Source: DAOTXK01 sp034435395 (lineage in GTDB: Bacteria > Chloroflexota > Anaerolineae > Aggregatilineales > Ch27). Taken from it: 5,671 bases of DNA. The notes under the pieces were generated by a model. That model had not been told where the DNA came from. It did not search any database and saw nothing but the letters and a program-made list of their open reading frames with translations. How positions within the stretch are numbered: position 1 is the stretch's first letter; each line of letters starts with the position of its first letter. The position numbers and the translations under genes are program-made. Positions 1 to 5,091 of this stretch are shown in pieces. Location: contig DAOTXK010000278.1 of assembly GCA_034435395.1 (NCBI GenBank), forward strand, positions 1 to 5,671. The letters run 5' to 3'.

Positions 1-65
1 CCCTGCACCTGGACCGCTCACGCCTGCGCCTCTTCGACGCGGCCACCGAGCAGGCGCTGATATGA
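1..65 (+). CDS. C-terminal end of a carbohydrate ABC transporter ATP-binding protein (partial)
   Basis: Only the last 20 codons are present, in the frame beginning at base 3 and ending at TGA 63-65; the gene starts outside the window. The visible tail ends LFDAATEQALI. The next gene, a clear ABC ATPase, ends LFDAQTEEALT, which is 8 identical residues of 11. MalK/UgpC-type ATPases commonly end with a beta strand of the form 'LFD..TG.AL', so this is most likely a paralogous ATPase of the same transporter. Its stop codon overlaps an ATG of the following gene (ATGA at 62-65), consistent with an operon. The catalytic domain is not visible, so nothing can be said about its ATPase motifs. The family call rests on this short tail and its neighbour. 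Confidence 0.7.
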   Translation, partial: LHLDRSRLRLFDAATEQALI

Positions 66-70
66 TGAGG
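64..70 (+). promoter_or_regulatory. Ribosome binding site that selects ATG 77 for the second ATPase
   Basis: GAGG at 67-70 lies 6 bases before ATG 77. The earlier in-frame ATGs at 62 and 65 have no Shine-Dalgarno sequence at a useful distance, because this GAGG lies after both of them. ATG 77 also gives the N-terminus MASITIQNLTKRFG, normal for this ATPase family. The site lies across and just after the stop codon of the preceding gene, so translation is probably coupled. Confidence 0.55.
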
Positions 71-76
71 TCGCCC

Positions 77-1174
77 ATGGCAAGCATTACCATCCAGAAT
101 CTGACGAAACGCTTTGGCCGGATCATCGCCGTAGCCGATCTTTCCCTGCGCATCGAGGATCGCGAGTTTCTGGTGATGGTCGGCCCGACCGGGGCTGGCA
201 AAACGACCACGCTGCGCTGCCTGGCCGGGCTGGAAAAACCCGACGCCGGGACCATCCTGTTTGGCGACACGGACATGCGGGCGGTCAGTCCAGCGGCGCG
301 TGATGTGGCCTTTGTCTTCCAGAACTACGCCCTGTACCCGCGTAAGACGGTGCGGGAGAACATCGCTTTTCCCCTGTATCCACGCGGCTACAGCGCCGAG
401 GAGCGCGAGAAAAAAGTCCGTCAGGTGGCGGAGATGCTCAAGATCGCCCATCTGCTGGACCGCCGACCGTTCCAGCTTTCCGGCGGGGAGCAGCAGCGGG
501 TGGCCCTGGGCCGGGCCATGGTCCGCACGCCGCACGTCTTCCTGATGGACGAGCCGCTGACCAACCTGGACTTCCTGCTGCGCGCCCAGATGCGCACCGA
601 ACTGAAGCGCCTCCAGCAGGAGTTGAACCGTACCTTCTTCTACGTGACCAACGACCAGGTCGAGGCCCTGGCGATGGGCGACCGGATCGCCGTGCTCAAC
701 CGGGGCGTCTTACAGCAGGTCGGCCCGCCGCAGGAGGTCTATGAGAAACCGGCCAACCTGTTCGTGGCGTCGTTCATCGGCAGCACCCGCATGAACTTCC
801 TTCGCTGCACCTACCACGCCGACGCCGGCCGGCTGGTCGGGGCGGGCGGTGGCTGGTCGCTGCCCGCGCCGGAGCGGCTGCGCGCCGGGGCGGCCAACGG
901 CCGAGACCCCGGCCAGTTGATTCTGGGCATCCGCCCGGAAGACGTGCAGATCATGAGCGACGGCGATGGCGACGAGGCCGTCCTGGAGGGGCAGGTTTAT
1001 GTGGTGGAACCGCTGGGCGACCGCAACATTTACGACGTGAAGATTGGCGAGGCGCTGATCAAGGTCAAGGCACCGGCGACCTTTGTGCGGGAGACCGGGA
1101 CGCCCGTCGCCATCCGCTTTAACCTGGCGCGCGCCCACCTGTTCGACGCCCAAACCGAGGAGGCGCTCACCTGA
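77..1174 (+). CDS. Carbohydrate ABC transporter ATP-binding protein (MalK/UgpC-type), H-loop His replaced by Asn
   Basis: This is a cytoplasmic ATPase subunit that would power a sugar or polyol importer together with two permeases and a binding protein, which are not in the window. The 365-residue length is typical of MalK/UgpC/MsmK-type subunits. Numbered from ATG 77, it shows Walker A GPTGAGKTT (36-44), the Q-loop in FVFQNYALYP (Q82), the signature LSGGEQQR (134-141), Walker B FLMDEP with catalytic Glu about 159, and D-loop TNLD. The C-terminal regulatory (TOBE/OB-like) region includes GIRPEDV (about 284-290). The H-loop, normally YVTHDQ, reads YVTNDQ: Asn192 (codon 650-652) replaces the switch histidine. 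An in-frame ATG at 62 overlaps the previous stop codon, but ATG 77 has the better ribosome site. The preceding gene looks like a second ATPase, so this protein may act in a heterodimer where one ATP site is atypical. The substrate is unknown. Confidence 0.93.
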   Translation: MASITIQNLTKRFGRIIAVADLSLRIEDREFLVMVGPTGAGKTTTLRCLAGLEKPDAGTILFGDTDMRAVSPAARDVAFVFQNYALYPRKTVRENIAFPLYPRGYSAEEREKKVRQVAEMLKIAHLLDRRPFQLSGGEQQRVALGRAMVRTPHVFLMDEPLTNLDFLLRAQMRTELKRLQQELNRTFFYVTNDQVEALAMGDRIAVLNRGVLQQVGPPQEVYEKPANLFVASFIGSTRMNFLRCTYHADAGRLVGAGGGWSLPAPERLRAGAANGRDPGQLILGIRPEDVQIMSDGDGDEAVLEGQVYVVEPLGDRNIYDVKIGEALIKVKAPATFVRETGTPVAIRFNLARAHLFDAQTEEALT

Positions 1175-1193
1175 GCGGCCTCCGCCGGGCCGC
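1175..1193 (+). terminator. Short GC hairpin directly after the ATPase stop codon (weak candidate)
   Basis: GCGGCC (1175-1180) and GGCCGC (1188-1193) form a perfect 6-bp inverted repeat with a 7-base loop, starting on the base after the TGA. No T-run follows, so it is not a standard intrinsic terminator. It could protect a 3' end, act with a termination factor, or be chance in GC-rich DNA. Confidence 0.25.
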
Positions 1194-1258
1194 CGGATCG
1201 GGTCAGCGGCCTGGGCAGGGCTGGAGAGGTATTTTGTTTCCGATGCATAGAGGATTGT

Positions 1259-1264
1259 GGAGGG
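1259..1264 (+). promoter_or_regulatory. Ribosome binding site that selects ATG 1269 for the dehydrogenase
   Basis: GGAGGG at 1259-1264 leaves 4-5 bases before ATG 1269. An alternative in-frame GTG at 1257 overlaps this site and so cannot use it. The coding start is therefore taken as 1269 and the protein begins MSEQTGF. Confidence 0.7.
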
Positions 1265-1268
1265 CTTG

Positions 1269-2456
1269 ATGAGCGAACAAACCGGATTCAGGTCGGTGCC
1301 GGGGGCGCTGGACGCGCCTGAGATCGGCGTCGGGATGCTGGGCTACGACTTCATGGGGCGGGCGCACAGCAACGCCTTCAAGAAACTGCCTTACATGATG
1401 TACCCGCCGCCCCTGATGCCCCGGCTGGTGGCGCTCTGCGGGCGGACCGAGGAGGCCGTCAAAGCGGTGGCGCGCCGCTTCGGCTACCAGGGCTACTACA
1501 CCGACTGGCGTCAGATGCTGGCGGACGACCGCATCCAGCTTTTTGACAACGGCGGCCCTAACGACGTGCACGCCGAGCCGTGCCTCCAGGCGGCGGCAGC
1601 GGGGAAACACATCCTGTGCGAGAAGCCGCTGGCCCGCACCGCCGAGGAGGCCAGGGCCATGCTGGACGCCGTCCAGAAGGCGGGCGTCAAACACATGGTG
1701 GCCCACAACTACCGGTTCGTGCCGGCGCTGTGCCACGCCCGCGACCTGATCGCCAGCGGTCGGCTGGGCCGCATCTACCACTACCGCGCCCTGTACCTGC
1801 AGGACTGGCTGATCCCGTCGGCGGGGACGGCGCGCCTGTGGCGGATGGATAAGCGCGTGGCCGGGACCGGGGCCATCGGCGACCTGGCCTCGCACATCAT
1901 CGATCTGGGCCGCTTCCTGATCGGTGCCGAGTTTAAGACCGTGAGCGCCGTCACCAGGACGTTCATTGAGGAGCGCCCCTTGCCGGACGGCAGCGGCATG
2001 GGCAAGGTGGACGTGGACGACGCCTTCGCCGCCGTCGTCGAGTTTGCCAACGGCGTCACCGGCACGCTGGAAGGCTCCCGCGTGGCCACCGGGCGCAAGA
2101 ACTACGAGGTCATCGAAGTTAACGGCGAGAAGGGCAGCATCCAGTTTAACCTGGAACGTTTGAACGAGCTGAACGTGTACTGGGACAACGAGCAGAAGGA
2201 GACGCTCGGCTTCACCAACGTCCTGATCACCGACCAGGCCCATCCCTGGATCGCCCACTGGTGGCCAGCGGGGCACATCATCGGCTGGGAGCATACCTTC
2301 GTCCACGAGATCTATCATTTCCTGGACTGCATCGCCCACGACAGGCCGGTCGCCCCCTACGGCGCGGACTTCGAGGATGGCTACCGGCAGGCGGTCGTGG
2401 CCGACGCCATCGTCGAGTCGGCGGCAACCGGGCGGCAGGTGGATTGTCAATATTAG
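1269..2456 (+). CDS. Gfo/Idh/MocA family NAD(P)-dependent oxidoreductase
   Basis: The product is a 395-residue cytoplasmic dehydrogenase, the usual length for the family. Members typically oxidise or reduce a hydroxyl of a sugar, sugar acid or inositol with NAD(P). Numbered from ATG 1269, the Rossmann fold opens with GVGMLGYDFMG (20-30). The conserved loop FDNGGPNDVH (92-101) stands where the family has a 'D..TPN..H' motif. ILCEKPLA (115-122) carries the EKP lysine (K119), NYRF is at 147-150, and GDLASHIID (204-212) carries the conserved Asp205 and His209 expected at the active site. The C-terminal half is the alpha/beta substrate domain and includes an unusual tryptophan/histidine-rich stretch (about 326-342). 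The gene follows the ABC ATPases on the same strand after a gap of about 90 bases, so it probably acts on the imported carbohydrate. The family call is secure. The substrate and the NAD/NADP choice are not readable. Confidence 0.93.
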   Translation: MSEQTGFRSVPGALDAPEIGVGMLGYDFMGRAHSNAFKKLPYMMYPPPLMPRLVALCGRTEEAVKAVARRFGYQGYYTDWRQMLADDRIQLFDNGGPNDVHAEPCLQAAAAGKHILCEKPLARTAEEARAMLDAVQKAGVKHMVAHNYRFVPALCHARDLIASGRLGRIYHYRALYLQDWLIPSAGTARLWRMDKRVAGTGAIGDLASHIIDLGRFLIGAEFKTVSAVTRTFIEERPLPDGSGMGKVDVDDAFAAVVEFANGVTGTLEGSRVATGRKNYEVIEVNGEKGSIQFNLERLNELNVYWDNEQKETLGFTNVLITDQAHPWIAHWWPAGHIIGWEHTFVHEIYHFLDCIAHDRPVAPYGADFEDGYRQAVVADAIVESAATGRQVDCQY

Positions 2457-2463
2457 GGGGCGC

Positions 2464-2501
2464 GGGCGGGGGCAGGCCAGGTGTCCGCCAGGCCCCCGCC
2501 C
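2464..2501 (+). terminator. Strong GC-rich hairpin downstream of the dehydrogenase gene
   Basis: Bases 2464-2473 and 2492-2501 are a perfect 10-bp inverted repeat made almost wholly of G-C pairs, beginning 8 bases after the TAG. A further GGC/GCC pairing can form inside the loop. No T-run follows, so a standard intrinsic terminator is not supported. It may be a factor-assisted terminator or a 3'-end stabiliser. The loop also contains one arm of a second inverted repeat (2485-2492 with 2513-2520). Confidence 0.4.
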
Positions 2502-2520
2502 CCACCAGCGGTCCTGGCGG
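2485..2520 (+). repeat. Second inverted repeat overlapping the hairpin loop
   Basis: CCGCCAGG at 2485-2492 is the exact reverse complement of CCTGGCGG at 2513-2520, with a 20-base spacer. Its left arm sits in the loop and last stem base of the 2464-2501 hairpin, and its spacer holds that hairpin's 3' arm. The two stems could therefore compete or form a pseudoknot-like fold. An 8-bp match is modest in DNA of this composition. Confidence 0.35.
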
Positions 2521-2562
2521 GTGTGGACCGTCGGTGATCGTGGAGGAAAACGCCGTCTCATC

Positions 2563-2590
2563 AGCGGAGGAAACGTAGCGGAGGAAACGT
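2563..2590 (+). repeat. Exact 14-base tandem duplication containing the Shine-Dalgarno sequence
   Basis: AGCGGAGGAAACGT occurs twice back to back (2563-2576 and 2577-2590). Each copy carries GGAGG. The second copy (2580-2584) lies 8 bases before ATG 2593 and is the likely ribosome site of the small membrane protein gene. The first copy lies 22 bases upstream of the ATG, too far to act directly. A related TGGAGGAAAACG at about 2541-2552 may be a diverged third copy. Confidence 0.8.
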
Positions 2591-2592
2591 TC

Positions 2593-2901
2593 ATGTCATT
2601 GGTGGTGGTGTTCATCATCGGTCTGCTGGCCTTTGTGCTGGGCCTGGGGACGTTTATCGTCTGGCTGGCGGGCCGACTCAACCATCAGGTTTCCCGGCAG
2701 ATTTTTGTCGCCGTGGAGCGGCTCATCATCCTGGGCATGGTGCTGGGCATCATCAGCATGTTCCAGCCCTGGGAGCAGGCCCTCTTTCAGCCGGGCTTTT
2801 TGCTGCTGTTGACCGCCACGCTGGCCTACATCGTGTGGAGCCACATCGTCCCCCGGGGCGAGGAAGCGGAAGCGCAACACACGCGGCTGACCATCTACTG
2901 A
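2593..2901 (+). CDS. Small three-helix membrane protein of unknown function
   Basis: The ATG at 2593 has GGAGG 8 bases upstream and gives a 102-residue protein. I do not recognise a family. Three hydrophobic segments stand out: about residues 3-26, 44-57 and 67-85. The loop between the first two carries Arg28, Arg35 and Arg43, while the loop after the second is acidic and Pro/Trp-containing (FQPWEQ, 57-62). By the positive-inside rule the first loop and the polar C-terminal tail (about 86-102) would face the cytoplasm and the N-terminus the outside. No signal-peptide cleavage site, metal motif or catalytic motif is evident. It sits between the dehydrogenase and the E1-E2 genes, with gaps of 136 and 191 bases, so its link to either is uncertain. 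The frame is open further upstream, but the start at 2593 is favoured by the ribosome site and the onset of hydrophobic sequence. Confidence 0.75.
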   Translation: MSLVVVFIIGLLAFVLGLGTFIVWLAGRLNHQVSRQIFVAVERLIILGMVLGIISMFQPWEQALFQPGFLLLLTATLAYIVWSHIVPRGEEAEAQHTRLTIY

Positions 2902-2906
2902 AGGGG

Positions 2907-2924
2907 CACGTTCGGGCGAGCGTG
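2907..2924 (+). terminator. Compact hairpin after the small membrane protein gene (weak candidate)
   Basis: CACGTTC (2907-2913) pairs with GAGCGTG (2918-2924) through seven pairs, one of them G-T, around a GGGC loop. It begins 5 bases after the TGA at 2899-2901. There is no T-run after it. The position fits a 3'-end structure or factor-dependent terminator separating this gene from the E1-E2 genes. Confidence 0.3.
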
Positions 2925-3092
2925 GGAAAGCCGGATCGGGACTGGCGGCTGGCCGTGGCGAGATTTACCGCTATTGTGGCAGTCTCCCCCTGACGTGTTG
3001 GTGCATTGCCGACCGTCCTCAACGCCAGGCCCGCACAGCCACCACACGTATCAGAAAGACCATCCTAATCACCTGACGACGAGGAGCAACGG

Positions 3093-4097
3093 ATGACGAC
3101 TTCGCTAACATCCTCCCGTGTGGAAGAGTTGTTGGCCGCCATCGGCGCTGACCAGGCGCGTGAGATGCTGGAGACCATGCTGGTCATCCGGGCGTTTGAG
3201 GAGAAAGCCGAAGAGCTGTACGCGCTCGGCAAGGTTCATGGCACGATGCACCTGTCCATCGGCCAGGAAGCCACCGCCGTGGGCGCGTCATATGCCGTGC
3301 GGCGCGGGTATGACTACCTGCTGAACCACCATCGCGGGCACGGGCATTGCCTGGCCTGGGGCAGCGACGTGAAGGAGATGATGGCCGAGTTCATGGGCAA
3401 GGAGACCGGTTACTGCCGGGGGCGCGGCGGCTCGATGCACATCGCGGACGTGGCGCGCAACAACCTGGGGGCCAACGGGATTGTGGCCGGGGGCGTCCCC
3501 ATCGCGCCGGGCGTGGGCCTCAGCATCCAGTTGCGGGGCACCGATCAGGTCTGCCTGGTGATCTTCGGGGATGGGGCCAGCAACGCGGGCGCGTTCCACG
3601 AGTCACTCAACCTGGCGTCGATCTGGGACCTGCCCGTCGTTTTCCTGTGCGAGAACAACCAGTACGCCATGTCGATGTCCATCCGGCGCGCCACCCGGAT
3701 CGAGCGGATCAGCGACCGGGCAGCGGCCTATGCCATCCCCGGCGAGACGGTGGACGGCAACGACCTCCTGGCCGTCTATGACGCCGTCTCCCGGGCGGCG
3801 GCCCGGGCGCGGTCCGGGAACGGCCCGACCCTGATCGAGGCGGTCACCTACCGCTGGCGCGGTCATTCCAAGAGCGACCGCCAGGCTTACCGCACCCGCG
3901 AAGAGGTCAAAGAATGGCAGGCCAGGGACCCCATCCCGCGTTTCGCCCGGCGGCTGGCCGCGGCGGGGATGCTGACCGAAGCGCAGTATCAGGCGTTGCC
4001 AGCGCAGGCCCGCCAGCGGATCGAGGAGGCGGTTCGGTTTGCCGAGGATAGCCCGGAGCCTGATGTGGCGACCATCCTGGACGGTGTCTATGCCTGA
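3093..4097 (+). CDS. 2-oxoacid dehydrogenase complex E1 component, alpha subunit (pyruvate/acetoin type)
   Basis: With the beta subunit this forms the thiamine-diphosphate-dependent E1 enzyme, which decarboxylates a 2-oxoacid (or cleaves acetoin) and passes the acyl group to the lipoyl arm of E2. At 334 residues it is of normal length. The ThDP/Mg motif starts at GDGASN (159-164) and ends at ENN (187-189). Other family marks are IGQEA (56-60), the histidine-rich HHRGHGH (79-85), GRGGSMHI (110-117), NLGANGIV (124-131) and the active-site loop RGHSKSD (256-262) with His258. The 'HSKSD ... YRTREEV.EW..RDPI' pattern recalls AcoA-type chains more than classical PdhA, where the loop usually reads HSMSDP. 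ATG 3093 is supported by GAGGAG (3081-3086), 6 bases upstream. The end overlaps the beta-subunit start by 8 bases. The family is certain and the exact substrate is open. Confidence 0.95.
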   Translation: MTTSLTSSRVEELLAAIGADQAREMLETMLVIRAFEEKAEELYALGKVHGTMHLSIGQEATAVGASYAVRRGYDYLLNHHRGHGHCLAWGSDVKEMMAEFMGKETGYCRGRGGSMHIADVARNNLGANGIVAGGVPIAPGVGLSIQLRGTDQVCLVIFGDGASNAGAFHESLNLASIWDLPVVFLCENNQYAMSMSIRRATRIERISDRAAAYAIPGETVDGNDLLAVYDAVSRAAARARSGNGPTLIEAVTYRWRGHSKSDRQAYRTREEVKEWQARDPIPRFARRLAAAGMLTEAQYQALPAQARQRIEEAVRFAEDSPEPDVATILDGVYA

Positions 4098-5085
4098 GCA
4101 GCGCGAACTGACCTATGCCGAGGCCCTGCGGGAAGCCCTGCGGATGGCCATGGAAAAGGACGAGCGCGTCTTTCTGATAGGCGAGGATGTCGGCGTGTAC
4201 GGCGGCGCGTTCGGGGTGAGCGCCGGGCTGATCGAGTTGTTTGGCGAGGCGCGGGTCCGCGACACCCCGATCTCAGAGGCGGCCATCGCCGGGGCCTGCC
4301 TGGGCGCGGCCCTGGCCGGCATGCGGCCGGTGGGCGAGATTCAGTTTATGGACTTCGTGACGCTCTCCATGGAGCAGCTCGTCCTGCAGGCTGCCAAGGT
4401 ACGCTTTATGTTCGGCGGCAAGGCGACCGCGCCCTTCGTGCTGCGGATGCCCGGCGGCTCCGGCACGGGCGCGGCAGCCCAGCACAGTCAGAGCCTGGAA
4501 AACTGGTTCGTCCACGTGCCGGGCCTCAAGGTGGTCATGCCCAGCAGCCCTTACGATGCCAAGGGTCTGCTGCTGGCCGCCATCTACGATGACAACCCCG
4601 TCATTTTTGTGGAGCACAAGCTGCTCTATAAAGTCCGGGGCCATGTGCCGGAGGAGTGGTACGAGATTCCGCTCAGCCAGTCCCACGTGGTGCGGGAAGG
4701 CTCCGACCTGACGGTGGTGGCGACTTCGATCATGGTGGGGCGGGCGGTCCAGGCCGCCGAGGAACTGGCCCAGGAGGGCATCGCGATCGAGATCATCGAC
4801 CCGCGCACGCTCTCCCCGCTGGACGACCGCCCGATCATCGACTCGGTGATCAAAACCGGCCGGGCGCTGGTGGTGCATGAAGCGCCCCTCACCGGCGGCT
4901 ATGGCGGCGAGATCGTCGCCCGCATCGCCGCCAGCGAGGCGTTTGACTATCTGGACGCGCCCATCCGCCGCCTGGCCGGGCGGGATATGCCGATCCCGTA
5001 CAACCGCCGGCTGGAATATCACGCCGTCCCCCAGACGGAGGACATCGTGGCCGAAGCGCGCCGGCTGGTGCGCGGCGAGTATTAG
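4090..5085 (+). CDS. 2-oxoacid dehydrogenase complex E1 component, beta subunit (pyruvate/acetoin type)
   Basis: This 331-residue chain is the partner of the alpha subunit and supplies the other half of the ThDP site in an alpha2beta2 E1. Family landmarks from ATG 4090 are GEDVGVYGGAFGVS (31-44), DTPISEAAIAG (58-68) with Glu63 at the position that activates the cofactor aminopyrimidine, GEIQFMDF (82-89), QHSQSLE (131-137), and HVPGLKVVMPSSPYDAKGL (142-160). The C-terminal transketolase-type domain has IIDPRTLSPLD (235-245) and ends with RDMPIPY (298-304). The frame is open further upstream, but a start there would add a tail of 17 unrelated residues buried in the alpha gene; ATG 4090 gives the normal N-terminus MPEQRELTYAEALREAL. 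The ribosome site is weak (GGACGG, 4079-4084), and the 8-base overlap with the alpha gene suggests coupled translation, which would favour equal subunit amounts. Confidence 0.95.
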   Translation: MPEQRELTYAEALREALRMAMEKDERVFLIGEDVGVYGGAFGVSAGLIELFGEARVRDTPISEAAIAGACLGAALAGMRPVGEIQFMDFVTLSMEQLVLQAAKVRFMFGGKATAPFVLRMPGGSGTGAAAQHSQSLENWFVHVPGLKVVMPSSPYDAKGLLLAAIYDDNPVIFVEHKLLYKVRGHVPEEWYEIPLSQSHVVREGSDLTVVATSIMVGRAVQAAEELAQEGIAIEIIDPRTLSPLDDRPIIDSVIKTGRALVVHEAPLTGGYGGEIVARIAASEAFDYLDAPIRRLAGRDMPIPYNRRLEYHAVPQTEDIVAEARRLVRGEY

Positions 5086-5089
5086 GGAG
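5085..5089 (+). promoter_or_regulatory. Ribosome binding site with ambiguous E2 start
   Basis: GGGAG at 5085-5089 is only 2 bases before ATG 5092 but 8 bases before the in-frame GTG 5098. Spacing favours GTG, whereas codon type favours ATG. The products differ by two residues (MAVAQAVIMP or MAQAVIMP), and both begin just ahead of the lipoyl domain. Confidence 0.4.
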
Positions 5090-5091
5090 TA

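Noticed and set aside
62..76. ATG 62 or ATG 65 as start of the second ATPase
   Set aside because: The ATGA overlap is attractive, but the only nearby Shine-Dalgarno sequence lies after these codons and fits ATG 77, which also gives the usual family N-terminus.
1225..1256. Promoter before the dehydrogenase gene in the locally AT-rich stretch
   Set aside because: TATTTTG and GATGCATAG are AT-rich for this region, but no matching -35 box at normal spacing is seen, so this could equally be an operon spacer.
2535..2578. Possible short leader peptide starting at GTG 2535 and ending at TAG 2576-2578
   Set aside because: The 14-codon frame has no ribosome site of its own and no run of regulatory codons. 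It is the tail of an out-of-frame shadow reading.
1203..2681. 492-codon open frame on the minus strand
   Set aside because: It lies opposite the well-supported dehydrogenase gene. Its translation is rich in His, Gly, Arg, Val and Asp with no recognisable domain, as expected from the antisense of GC-rich codons.
2753..3022. Minus-strand frame covering the end of the small gene and part of the gap
   Set aside because: It is Arg/Pro/Ser/Ala-biased, overlaps the better supported membrane gene and has no recognisable motif.
2925..3092. Promoter for the E1-E2 genes
   Set aside because: The gap is long enough for one, but I found no -35/-10 pair with acceptable match and spacing. Isolated AT-rich bits such as CTATTGT and GTATCAG lack a partner element.
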